Of a stretch of 64,000 bases of DNA, positions 1-8,324 are shown in pieces (the first letter of the stretch is position 1; each line of letters begins with the position of its first letter). Position numbers and translations under genes: made by a program. Below the pieces are notes generated by a model. That model was not told where the DNA came from and searched no databases. It saw only the letters and a program-made list of their open reading frames with translations. This stretch comes from Natrialba taiwanensis DSM 12281 (GTDB taxonomy: Archaea; Halobacteriota; Halobacteria; Halobacteriales; Natrialbaceae): contig NZ_AOIL01000001.1 of the NCBI RefSeq assembly GCF_000337595.1, forward strand, positions 5,498-69,497, given 5' to 3'.

Positions 1-1
1 T

Positions 2-76
2 GAATACGAGCACACACCGCTTGTGACGGCTGAGAACACGCTCACGCTGTTGAAGAATGAGACGGGAATCGGGTGA
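2..76 (+). CDS. C-terminal tail of an unidentified protein (cut by window edge)
   Basis: An open frame enters from the left edge and ends at a TGA after 24 codons, with residues ending in TLLKNETGIG. Too little is present to assign a family. It could equally be a chance open frame, because nothing upstream is visible. Confidence 0.2.
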   Translation, partial: EYEHTPLVTAENTLTLLKNETGIG

Positions 77-491
77 AAAGTCACTCTACCCGCACGAAAG
101 AGCTGTTTCTGAGTGGTGACACTGGAGGAGGTCTCGGAAAATCGCCGAACCTACTCTTTGGTTAACAGGAATTAGCGGCTGAGGGGGAGTCTGAAAGATC
201 GTTGATAGACTGATTTGTCCGAATTCACCCACAACAAGCCTGCTAAACGGTCTATAGTCTCATCTTCCAACTTGTCCTGTAGTTACGACTGACAGCATCT
301 GTGCATGACCTGTGTTCTCTCCTCTCCGAAATGAAATATACTGGCTAACGTAGCTTCTCTTCGGAGATCGAATACCCATCGATTACGCTCAGAAGATCCA
401 TAAGCAACGACCGATCCTCCGGGAAAAGCTCGCTACCACCATCCAACCGACTGTTGGGGCTTAGCTAAAGACCAATGAGGCCCGAGTTCAG
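77..491. other. Gene-poor stretch
   Basis: I see no convincing reading frame, RNA gene or repeat here. The stretch lies downstream of the RND exporter gene on the opposite strand and is less GC-rich than the flanking gene. Confidence 0.4.
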
Positions 492-3400
492 TTACTCTTC
501 GGGACGGTCCTGGATCGCTTGCCCGCCGTCGCTGGCTGCGGGACCGCCTGACCGGCTCGGAGCGTCGAAGGAGACGTCCGGACCGAGGTACTTCGTCCAG
601 ACGACGAGCAGGCTCGGGAGCACGAGCACGCTCGCGAGGAACGCGTAGATGATCGTCAGTCCGGTGATAATCCCGAACTGCTGCAGCGGTGGCAGGATGG
701 CGAACGCGAGGACGCCGAAGCCGCCGACGGTCGTCGCCGCGCTGCCAAGCAGTGCGCCACCTGTTCCGGTGACCGTCCGGGACATCGCTTCCCAGACGGA
801 GCCGGTTCGTTTCAGTTCGAGGCTGTACCGCTCGCTCATGTGGATACTGTAGGCGACGCCGAGCCCGACGGTGAGACTCGTGATCATCCCCGTCATGACG
901 TTGAACGGGATGCCCAGCAGGTACATCGTTCCGAGAATCCACGAGACGCTGAAAACGACCGGAAGCAGCGTTACTGCGCCGAGCGTCGCGCTTCCTTCCG
1001 TGATCCGGTAGGCGATCATCAGGAACGCGAAGACGGCGACGAGCGTGATCAGTAGGCTCTCGATGACCGTGTCCATCAACTGCCCCTGAACGATGTCGAA
1101 CAGGATCGTCTGGCCGGTTGCCGTCGCCTCGATCCCGTTTGCGTTCCCGTCGATGCCGTCTGCGATGGATCGCATCTCGGTCGTGACGTCGCTCATGGCC
1201 GCGGTCCCGCTCGTCGAGATGACCATCCGAACGGCCTCGTAGTCGCCGTCATCGGTCTGGTGGATGACGCCGGCCGCTTCGTCGGGAGCGACCTCGAACA
1301 GTTCGTCGTACACCTGTTCGATGTTCCGGTCGGGAATCCCGTCATCGTCACTATCGGCTGCGGCAAACGTCGCGTTGAACGACTCGTTCTCGGCGGCGAC
1401 CTGCTGCATCGTCCCGAGCGGGCTCTGGATGTTGGCCTCACCACTCGAGAGGGTGGCGGCGACCTCGCTGTCTGCAGTCTCGTTCTCGGCGTCCGAGAGC
1501 TGCTGTAACGTCTCCGGATCGGTTACGTTCCCCTCGACGAGGATCTGCGCTTGTGAGTCCTCCCGAACGAAGTTTTCGTTGACGAACTCGAGATTCTCCT
1601 TCATCGAGTACTCGCCAGGCTCGAGCGGTCCGGGAAGGTTGTTCGTCCACTCCGGTGGGTCCTCCGCGATGAAGTCCTCCTGATTGAAGCTGGTATCGAC
1701 CTGCGTCGCGCCGTATGCACCGCCTGCACTCACGAGGACTGCGATCAGGATGATGACGATCGGTATCCGTCGTGCCGCCGTCGAACCGGTGGATAAGACC
1801 TGGCTAAACCGGCCGCCACCCGTCCCGAACGCGCGCTTTTTCCGATCGAATCCACGGTTTTCGAGAAATCCGTCGAGTTCAACTTTGAGTGCCGGAATCA
1901 AGACGCCGAAGACGAGCAGGGCGGCCGTGATACCGACCGCGCTCACGATCCCAAAGTCTTGAATCGGCGGGACCGGACTCGTGAGATTCGAGAGGAAGCC
2001 GATCGCTGTTGTCGCGGTCACCAACACGAGTGCAATGCCGACGCCGGCCAGTGCCACTCGCATCGAGCCGCGGGCGTCATCGTCGCCGTACGCACCACCG
2101 CTCTGACGCTGTTCGCGGTGGCGCATGAAGATGTGGATCGCGTAGTCTATCGAGAGCCCGATGAGCAGGACCGGAACGGCGATGAACATCTGGTTGAAGT
2201 CGATACCGGCCCAGCCCATGAAGCCGAACGTCCAGATGAGGACGGCGGCGATGCCGACTAGCCCGAGGAGGATATCCAAGAGATCGCGGTAGGCGACGAT
2301 CAGCGCGACGACGACGAACAGCAAGGCGAGCGGCCCGACGATCGCGAGGCTATCGCCCATCGAATTGTTGATCTCTTCGCCCATGATTCCGCCGCCGAAG
2401 ACGATAACGTCCGATGTGTCACCGTCGGCGCCGTCGTTCGCCAGGGATTGCATCGCGAGTTGTGCGTCGACGAGTTCATCGGATGCCATCCCGCCTTGAC
2501 CGCCATCCCCGCCGTCGGTCTGGTGAGTAACCAACAGCATCGTCGCGTTCGCACTCGTCGAACCTGCGTCGTAGCTCGTCGGCATGAACGCCAACCCGTT
2601 CATCTGCTCGGATGAATTCTCGCTCAGTACGGTTTCGAGCGTCTGCTCGTACGCCGTGGCGTTCATCGCATCGATCGCGTCGATCTGTTCTTGCAGCGTG
2701 GGCGAGGTGGCGTTCTCCAGGGCTGCTTGTTGTGCCTCTAGTTGGCTGCCGAGTTCAGTCAGCCGCTCGCTCTGTGATTCGAGATCCGTGCTGCGCTGTT
2801 CGAGCGCCGTGTACTCGTCAGCGAGGACGCCCTGGGTGCCGCGTTGGTACGCCGTTTCGATCTGGGACTCGTTGTCGGCGGTCCGAAGGAGCTGTGCCGA
2901 CTCATTGAACGTTGCGTACTGCGTCTCGTCGAGTTCAACCGACGAGTTTGCACGGACGGTTTCGAACTGCGCTCGCGGCGATGCCGACTGGTCTGTACGA
3001 AGCGTCTCGAGGGCCGCCCGGAGATCCCGTTGCGTCGCGTTCAGCTCGCCCCGTCGTTGTTCCAGCGCAGCGCGTTCCTCCTGAACGGTTCCGTTCAACT
3101 GCTCGAACTCCGCGGCCGTCGCCTCGAGTTCGCGCTGTTGGTCGCTGGTGAGAGACGAAATCGCGACGAGATTCGCCACGCCAACCGTGGGTTGCTCGTC
3201 GGCGAGGGTCCGGTTGATCGTCTCGTTCTCCCGGAACGACTGTTGCAGTCGGAGCGTCTCGAGCAGCGACTCTTGAGTGAGCGTGTTGTCCCCTTTGACG
3301 ATCACTTGCGCTGTCGTCGTATTGTTCGCACCAGTCGAGAAGTTCTCCTCGATGTAGTTCAGCTTCTCCGATTCTGCAGTGTCACTCTGGAACTGATCGA

Positions 3401-3524
3401 GCGAGGACGACTGTTCGATCATTCCAGCACCGGCACCCGTGACCACCGTGAGCACGAGCATGAGGGCGATCACGGCCCGACTGTGGCTCGTGACCATCGC
3501 CGCGAAGCGATCGAGCCAGCTCAT
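492..3524 (-). CDS. RND/MMPL-family transporter
   Basis: This 1,010-residue membrane protein belongs to the RND superfamily (MMPL type), which exports hydrophobic or lipid-like substrates using ion gradients. One membrane helix lies near residues 17-35, blocks of helices near 393-560 and 815-990, and another near 590-610, giving the expected two repeats. The motif GLSIDYAIHIFMR (near 455) and its second-half partner GLGVAYSIHMSERY are the MMPL-like helix signatures. The first outer loop (about 36-390) carries a Gln/Glu-rich coiled coil near 120-180 and many N-x-S/T sequons; the second loop contains a DSDDDGIPD acidic turn. The start ATG overlaps the stop of a tiny upstream frame. A TetR gene is divergent, with matching palindromes in between, so TetR-type repression is likely. 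The substrate is unknown. Confidence 0.9.
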   Translation of the reverse strand: MSWLDRFAAMVTSHSRAVIALMLVLTVVTGAGAGMIEQSSSLDQFQSDTAESEKLNYIEENFSTGANNTTTAQVIVKGDNTLTQESLLETLRLQQSFRENETINRTLADEQPTVGVANLVAISSLTSDQQRELEATAAEFEQLNGTVQEERAALEQRRGELNATQRDLRAALETLRTDQSASPRAQFETVRANSSVELDETQYATFNESAQLLRTADNESQIETAYQRGTQGVLADEYTALEQRSTDLESQSERLTELGSQLEAQQAALENATSPTLQEQIDAIDAMNATAYEQTLETVLSENSSEQMNGLAFMPTSYDAGSTSANATMLLVTHQTDGGDGGQGGMASDELVDAQLAMQSLANDGADGDTSDVIVFGGGIMGEEINNSMGDSLAIVGPLALLFVVVALIVAYRDLLDILLGLVGIAAVLIWTFGFMGWAGIDFNQMFIAVPVLLIGLSIDYAIHIFMRHREQRQSGGAYGDDDARGSMRVALAGVGIALVLVTATTAIGFLSNLTSPVPPIQDFGIVSAVGITAALLVFGVLIPALKVELDGFLENRGFDRKKRAFGTGGGRFSQVLSTGSTAARRIPIVIILIAVLVSAGGAYGATQVDTSFNQEDFIAEDPPEWTNNLPGPLEPGEYSMKENLEFVNENFVREDSQAQILVEGNVTDPETLQQLSDAENETADSEVAATLSSGEANIQSPLGTMQQVAAENESFNATFAAADSDDDGIPDRNIEQVYDELFEVAPDEAAGVIHQTDDGDYEAVRMVISTSGTAAMSDVTTEMRSIADGIDGNANGIEATATGQTILFDIVQGQLMDTVIESLLITLVAVFAFLMIAYRITEGSATLGAVTLLPVVFSVSWILGTMYLLGIPFNVMTGMITSLTVGLGVAYSIHMSERYSLELKRTGSVWEAMSRTVTGTGGALLGSAATTVGGFGVLAFAILPPLQQFGIITGLTIIYAFLASVLVLPSLLVVWTKYLGPDVSFDAPSRSGGPAASDGGQAIQDRPEE

Positions 3525-3643
3525 CTGCCGAATCGGCCTCCGTGCGCTCTTTCGCTCTCTCCCTTCCTCGGGCTATCTGTCGGGTGGTCGTGACACTGAG
3601 GGCACGAGACACCGCTCGCCCGTTGCCGGTTCTGCACCAGCAT
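3521..3643 (-). CDS. Possible 40-residue CPxC-containing small protein
   Basis: A short frame from ATG at 3643 to TGA at 3523-3521 encodes 40 residues with a single SCPQCHDHP segment, which resembles half of a zinc ribbon. Its start shares one base with the stop of the upstream short frame (TGATG), and its stop overlaps the RND start (ATGA). Such spacing is typical of translational coupling. It may instead be the second half of a frameshifted single gene, or a chance frame. Confidence 0.33.
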   Translation of the reverse strand: MLVQNRQRASGVSCPQCHDHPTDSPRKGESERAHGGRFGR

Positions 3644-3801
3644 CATTCTCCATCACGCTGGCGAGGTGTGACCGCGTACCGGCGGTGCCTGAGACCGGTT
3701 CGTAACGGGTTCGACGCCGCTCTCTGCACCGAATCCGCAGCATCCACGACGCCCCCCGTCGGGTTGCTCGTTTCGATCGCTACTCGCTGTTTCTCGCTCA
3801 T
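3643..3801 (-). CDS. Possible 52-residue leader protein of the RND operon
   Basis: A short frame starts at ATG 3801, directly downstream of palindrome 3806-3823, and ends at TGA 3645-3643. The product begins MSEKQRVAIETSNPTGG, is rich in Arg and Ala, and has no recognised domain. It is the first of three overlapping frames that lead into the RND gene. The basic composition is unusual for a haloarchaeal protein, so coding status is uncertain. Confidence 0.33.
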   Translation of the reverse strand: MSEKQRVAIETSNPTGGVVDAADSVQRAASNPLRTGLRHRRYAVTPRQRDGE

Positions 3802-3805
3802 ATAC

Positions 3806-3823
3806 TGACTGAATATTCAATCA
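3806..3823. promoter_or_regulatory. Putative TetR operator, RND side
   Basis: TGACTGA-ATAT-TCAATCA forms a 7-4-7 inverted repeat with one mismatch, five bases upstream of the first frame of the RND operon. The same architecture recurs at 3902-3919 next to the TetR gene, which supports a shared operator for autoregulation and control of the exporter. Confidence 0.75.
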
Positions 3824-3901
3824 ACTCCCATCAATCTTCTCACTTCGTCTTAGCATACTACCGGTTACCGTGTCGAACAGTTACTGTATCGTCCTCATTC
3901 A

Positions 3902-3919
3902 TGATTGACCATTCAATCA
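3902..3919. promoter_or_regulatory. Putative TetR operator, TetR side
   Basis: TGATTGA-CCAT-TCAATCA has perfect 7-bp arms and a 4-bp spacer. It abuts the TATA box at 3921-3930, where a bound repressor would block transcription factor assembly. Confidence 0.78.
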
Positions 3920-3920
3920 A

Positions 3921-3930
3921 TATTTATATG
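3921..3930 (+). promoter_or_regulatory. TATA box for the TetR transcript
   Basis: TATTTATATG is a good archaeal TATA element. Normal spacing predicts a transcript start near 3950-3956, which coincides with the ATG at 3955. Confidence 0.6.
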
Positions 3931-3954
3931 GAGGGCTACGAGACACTATCTAGA

Positions 3955-4131
3955 ATGGGTGCTATTACAGGAGTAAACCGGAATCAGTACAACTCCGGTG
4001 TTCCGAACGAACGGCTCTATCGGGGCGGGTCTCTATCGTCTATTCGTTCAGAAGATGATTGTGCCGTGTTCCGACAGGATGACACCGGCGACGGGTCGGG
4101 TAACCGCGTCACTGCTATCCGCCACCGATGA
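3955..4131 (+). CDS. Possible 58-residue leader protein upstream of TetR
   Basis: A frame from ATG 3955 encodes 58 residues beginning MGAITGVNRNQYNSG. It ends at a TGA (4129-4131) that overlaps the TetR ATG as ATGA. The ATG falls where a leaderless transcript from the TATA box would begin. No domain is recognisable. It may be translated and coupled to TetR, or be an untranslated leader that happens to be open. Confidence 0.33.
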   Translation: MGAITGVNRNQYNSGVPNERLYRGGSLSSIRSEDDCAVFRQDDTGDGSGNRVTAIRHR

Positions 4132-4739
4132 CGCAACTACCCTCGTTCCTCGACGAGCCTGATGACACTCGCGGGGCCATCATGAAGGCCACGTACGATG
4201 CCCTCTGTAAGCACGGCTACAGCGATCTCACAATCCAACGGATCGGAAACGAGTTCCCGAAGAGTAAATCGCTGTTGTACCACCACTACGATAGCAAAGA
4301 CGACCTTCTCCTCGACTTTCTCGAGTTCATGCTGGCTGAACTCGAGGGACAGATGCCGGCGTACCGAGACCGGAGTGCTGACGAACATATTGCAGACATT
4401 ATCGATCGAACGTTTGCGTTCGGGAGTACCGAAAATAATCCTCACTTCACGCAGGCGCTTCTCGAACTTCGCACACAGGCCGCTCACGACGAAGCCTATC
4501 GCGAGTATTTCACTCGAAGCGATCGATTCGTCCGAAAACACGTCGCACACACGATTCAGTCGGGTATCGAACAGGGTGTCTTTCAGGAGGTCGATCCGCA
4601 GGAAACAGCAGCACTCTTTCAGATCGTGTTCGTCGGCACAATGACACAGCGCGTCACCAGCGATGACGACGACGTGTTGAGAGCGGGTCGTGCCATGTTC
4701 GATCAGTGTCTTCGGGCGCGTCTTCTCCGTCCGGAGTGA
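4128..4739 (+). CDS. TetR/AcrR-family transcriptional regulator
   Basis: This 203-residue repressor has a TetR DNA-binding domain at about residues 15-60. The segment SDLTIQRIGNEFPKSKSLLYHHYDSKDDLL matches the classic TetR helix-turn-helix, shown here in shortened form as KSKSLLYHHYDSKDDLL. The remaining alpha-helical region is the ligand-binding and dimer domain. It is divergent from the RND exporter and flanked by the palindromes at 3806 and 3902, so it probably represses both its own transcript and the exporter until an inducing ligand binds. Confidence 0.9.
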   Translation: MTQLPSFLDEPDDTRGAIMKATYDALCKHGYSDLTIQRIGNEFPKSKSLLYHHYDSKDDLLLDFLEFMLAELEGQMPAYRDRSADEHIADIIDRTFAFGSTENNPHFTQALLELRTQAAHDEAYREYFTRSDRFVRKHVAHTIQSGIEQGVFQEVDPQETAALFQIVFVGTMTQRVTSDDDDVLRAGRAMFDQCLRARLLRPE

Positions 4740-4818
4740 CGAGCGTGGTCGGATCGCCAGCGTCCGCTCAGGGCCTGTGCTCGTCGAACGCGTCTCGGGT
4801 GAGGTGAGAGGATAGCGG

Positions 4819-6051
4819 CTAACTCGGTTCTTCGGCGTCAACATAGACGAGTTCGTCAGCGCTCTCGAGCAGTCGTACTCCCCAGGTGACGGTAATCGGG
4901 ACCAACGCGGTCGTGAAGATTGCGATGAAGACCAGGATCGAGAACAACTGCGAATCGATTACGCCGGCCGAAAGTGCGACCGACGCGATGATGATCTCGA
5001 CGGTTCCGCGGCCGTTCATTCCGAACCCGACGACGAGCCCTTCTCGCGAGGTGAGCAGTGTTGGCAGTGCAAAGAGCCACGAACCGATTATTTTGCCGAG
5101 GAATGCGATGGCGACGAGGACGACGAGAATCCCGAACGAGTCGAAGAAGACGTCGAAGGTGATGTCGAAGCCGACGATCACGAAAAACACCGGGGCGAAA
5201 AACCCCATCGCGAGATCGTAGATGACCGTATGTATGTGCTCGTACAGAGACGGCTCGACGTCCGATTGACGGAGGAACATGCCGGCGACGAACCCGCCGA
5301 TAATCATGTGGAGATCCGCGAGAGTCGCTAATTGAGCGAACAGGAGAGAAACGAGCAGTGCGAACATGAAGGCGGTCGTTTTATCGACGAATCCGTACCG
5401 TTCGCGGCGGTTCTCGATGTACGCCCAGGCGAGCGGGAGGAACCGATAGCCGAGGACGATCGTAACCACGAAAAAGCCCAGCGCTTTCGCCACGATCACA
5501 CTGATTTCCAGCAGGTTGAGTGTGCCTGCCGTGACGTAGCTATCGACGGCGGCAAAGGCGATGAGGACGCCGACATCGGAGGCGAGTGCGCCCCCGAGGA
5601 GGACGTTCGCGATACGGGTATCGAGTAGCTCGAGATCGGCGAGAATTCGGGACTTCGTTGCGAGCGAGGTTGCAGCCATCGCAAGGCCCAGGAATAGTGC
5701 TGCTCCGGTCGATACTCCCAGCCAGATACCTGCGCCGTATCCGAATCCGAACGGAATCACGAACGCCCCGAACGCGATCAACAGTGATTGTGGCCCCAGC
5801 CTGAACAACTCCCGAAGATCGACCTCCATCCCGACGTACACCATCAGGAGAAACACGCCGAGTTCGGAGAGGACATCCAGAAGGTTCGATGGTTGTAACA
5901 GCCCGAGAAGCGGCGGGCCGAAGACGATTCCGGCGAACAACTCGCCCATCATCGTCGGGTAGCCGATTCGTTCGGCTATCCCACCAAATATCCAGGCGAC
6001 TGTAAGCACGAGTAAGAGCCCGAGAACATCGATGCTAACGGTTTCGACCAT
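4819..6051 (-). CDS. Cation:proton antiporter (CPA2/Kef-type)
   Basis: The 410-residue protein has about twelve hydrophobic helices over nearly its full length and the N-terminal pattern GYPTMMGELFAGIVFGPPLLG typical of the CPA2 Na+/H+ or K+/H+ exchanger domain. NGRGTVEIIIAS near residue 335 is a conserved segment of the Kef/NapA group. No C-terminal TrkA-N domain follows, unlike full Kef proteins. I prefer the ATG at 6051 (MVETVSID) over one 45 bases upstream because the upstream residues are polar and atypical. It exchanges Na+ or K+ for protons at the plasma membrane; which ion is not determinable. Confidence 0.88.
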   Translation of the reverse strand: MVETVSIDVLGLLLVLTVAWIFGGIAERIGYPTMMGELFAGIVFGPPLLGLLQPSNLLDVLSELGVFLLMVYVGMEVDLRELFRLGPQSLLIAFGAFVIPFGFGYGAGIWLGVSTGAALFLGLAMAATSLATKSRILADLELLDTRIANVLLGGALASDVGVLIAFAAVDSYVTAGTLNLLEISVIVAKALGFFVVTIVLGYRFLPLAWAYIENRRERYGFVDKTTAFMFALLVSLLFAQLATLADLHMIIGGFVAGMFLRQSDVEPSLYEHIHTVIYDLAMGFFAPVFFVIVGFDITFDVFFDSFGILVVLVAIAFLGKIIGSWLFALPTLLTSREGLVVGFGMNGRGTVEIIIASVALSAGVIDSQLFSILVFIAIFTTALVPITVTWGVRLLESADELVYVDAEEPS

Positions 6052-6327
6052 TATCCGTCTCTCCGTTCGATCGACTGGGGAGCACGTAATCGACACCGTT
6101 CGGGAGCGCCAGTCATATCCAATCCATTACTTTCGAACACTTCAGGTATTTCTCCCGACACCACAGCGACTCTTGTTTCTGTCGGCGTTTCTACGGTGGA
6201 CTCGAGTACGTTGTTGGGTAGTTGGGTCGGTACGGATCACTCCTCTCCGACGCTACGACTCTATTACTGTAGCCGCTGTGGCGCATTCAGGCCGTTCATT
6301 TAGGCACTCATCTCGGATAGAACGCCT

Positions 6328-6597
6328 ATGGCATCCATACCAGATATCGAGATGGTGGACACGGAAGACGAATACATTCACGTCCGCTTTCGCGACCCCG
6401 ATCGATACGACGAGATTCGAACACCTGACTGGGCGGATAATCCAGCAGAGTCCGTTTCCGAGGGAAGTGAGGTGCGAACCGGGAACGTCGAAGGAGAGGA
6501 CGACTGGGAAGTCACGAGTGTCTTGATCAAGAAATCCGTTGGCGAGGAGAAAGCCAAAGAACAGGCCCGCGAAATTGTCGAGAAGATCGAGTCGTAA
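6328..6597 (+). CDS. Conserved-looking small acidic protein
   Basis: An 89-residue protein, strongly acidic, with no membrane segment, no cysteine and a helical charged C-terminus (EEKAKEQAREIVEKIES). Its composition and codon use are those of a real haloarchaeal gene. I do not recognise a domain, and it stands alone between the antiporter and the reductase operon. Confidence 0.7.
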   Translation: MASIPDIEMVDTEDEYIHVRFRDPDRYDEIRTPDWADNPAESVSEGSEVRTGNVEGEDDWEVTSVLIKKSVGEEKAKEQAREIVEKIES

Positions 6598-6728
6598 ACG
6601 CTGCTGTTTGCCGTATCTAAGGAATCGTCACAGCAGACCGTCTGAGGCGGTGCAGGTCGGCCGGACAACGTCGGAGAGTGACTCCCAAAATATTCGGACG
6701 GCGCTGACGATGAGGGGATTCCGCTGCG

Positions 6729-8324
6729 TCAGTGGTCGGCTTCGTGAGGGTTGAGTTCCGTTCCGTAGTTCTCGACATGGTCGGTGTAGTCGATGAAGCG
6801 CGGCGCGTCCGGGTCGAACGGCCGTTCCAGCGCCTCAAACGCGTTCTTTTTATCCCACGACTGGAGTCCGCCGACTGCTGAGCGGTCTTCGAGGTCGTGA
6901 TAGTCAAGGTCGGGCGCTGCGTGCTGCCACGCGTCGAGACCGTGCTCGGTGCGGACGATAACGCTCGAATACTCGTCCGAACTCCCGACCGAGCCGACCG
7001 TCACATCGGCGGCGTACCCGGTGAAATCCGCGCACTCGTCGCACCCCTTCAGCGCGGCCCCGTGGAAGTTCTCGATGTCCTCCGCGAGGAGCTGTTCCCC
7101 GTCCTCGTCGTAGACATACATGTTTCCGTCGAGCACGTCGAGTTTGCCGATTTCGTCGGGGCTGATGTCGCGTTTCGCTTCTAATTGCTCGCCGATGAGT
7201 CTCTGATAGTTGAAGTTCTTCGTACACATCAGGGCGATCGTGTACTCGACACCGCGCACGCCCGCGTTCTGGGACTGATACTCCCACTCGAAGTCCTGGA
7301 GGGCGCGCACACCCTCGATTTCACACGGCGTCCCGACGAGCGCGAGCGAGAGATCCTCGTGATCCTTGTCCGGAAGTTTGTGCTCCCACTGGGCGAGATC
7401 CAAGTTCCCGAGCGCCATCGTCTGGTTGTAGAAACTTCCCGCGTTGTCGATGACTTCCTCGGGAGTGGTGGCGAGGAAGCTCTCTGCCTTCCACGCCTCT
7501 TCGTCGCTCTCGGTGGCGATGAGCGCGCCGTCGATCTCGCCAGCTTCGAGCAGGTGGATCAGCAGCGAGGAAACTACGCCGCCGTCCTGTGCGCCCTCAC
7601 GCCAGTTCGCTTCGACACGTGCGGAAAACTCCGTGATCGGGTCACCAGCGCCCGAGACGTTGTCCTCCCCGCCGGTGATCTTCCACTGGCGCTCGTAGCG
7701 CAGCCCGCCGCGTGGACAGAAGTCCCAGCAAAGCGAACAGCCGGTGCACATCTTGACGAGTTCCGGCAGGCCGTCGTCGCCGATACCGATGGAATCGGAG
7801 GGACACGCGGCGACGCAGGTGCCACACTGAATGCACCGGCCCTCGTCGATGACTGCCGTATCGAGTTCCATGAACCACGTCTTGTCGTCGGGCGTCTCGA
7901 TGTCGTTCATCTCCGAACGGATCGAATACCCCGGTGTATCGACGGCCGCCCCATCGGGAACGTTGACGCGCTCGTCCGGCGACCCCCCGCGTTCCACGTC
8001 TTGACTCACGCCGTCGGCGGGCTGAGTGAACTCGATATCGCCGAGGCTGCCGTTCTCGTCGACGTTCGCCGCCGATGCACCACCGTCAGCGATGGCCCAC
8101 CGGTCACTCGCCATGCCGTCCGACCCGCGTGCACCGCAGGTACACTGCCCGTCAGTGCAGCGGTCGTCACCATCTGTGGCATCGGCCTCGTTTGTGGTGT
8201 GCCCGGTCTGCCGACTCGCGTGGTGGTTATCGCTCCCGCTGACCGGCGGACCGCTCGTGCCATCGTCGCTCGTGTCGGGGACTCCCGGAAGCGGCCGGTC
8301 GCTCCCGTTCTCTCGCTCAGTCAT
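6729..8324 (-). CDS. Ferredoxin-type F420 dehydrogenase (FrhB-like) partner of the siroheme reductase
   Basis: The 531-residue protein has a disordered acidic N-terminus (about 1-145) with an odd Cys trio (C56, C61, C63). Two 4Fe-4S motifs follow, C164-x2-C-x2-C-x3-C and C193-x2-C-x2-C-x3-C. Then comes a FrhB-type coenzyme F420 hydrogenase/dehydrogenase beta region to about residue 500, including the GTPCEIEGVRAL and KGCDECADFTG segments. FrhB proteins use FAD to move electrons between F420H2 and iron-sulfur carriers. The start ATG (8324) overlaps the nitrite reductase stop by 8 bases, so the two are co-translated. The open frame continues far upstream but that part is only a shadow of the reductase. 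Inference: it feeds F420H2 or ferredoxin electrons to the reductase. Confidence 0.85.
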   Translation of the reverse strand: MTERENGSDRPLPGVPDTSDDGTSGPPVSGSDNHHASRQTGHTTNEADATDGDDRCTDGQCTCGARGSDGMASDRWAIADGGASAANVDENGSLGDIEFTQPADGVSQDVERGGSPDERVNVPDGAAVDTPGYSIRSEMNDIETPDDKTWFMELDTAVIDEGRCIQCGTCVAACPSDSIGIGDDGLPELVKMCTGCSLCWDFCPRGGLRYERQWKITGGEDNVSGAGDPITEFSARVEANWREGAQDGGVVSSLLIHLLEAGEIDGALIATESDEEAWKAESFLATTPEEVIDNAGSFYNQTMALGNLDLAQWEHKLPDKDHEDLSLALVGTPCEIEGVRALQDFEWEYQSQNAGVRGVEYTIALMCTKNFNYQRLIGEQLEAKRDISPDEIGKLDVLDGNMYVYDEDGEQLLAEDIENFHGAALKGCDECADFTGYAADVTVGSVGSSDEYSSVIVRTEHGLDAWQHAAPDLDYHDLEDRSAVGGLQSWDKKNAFEALERPFDPDAPRFIDYTDHVENYGTELNPHEADH

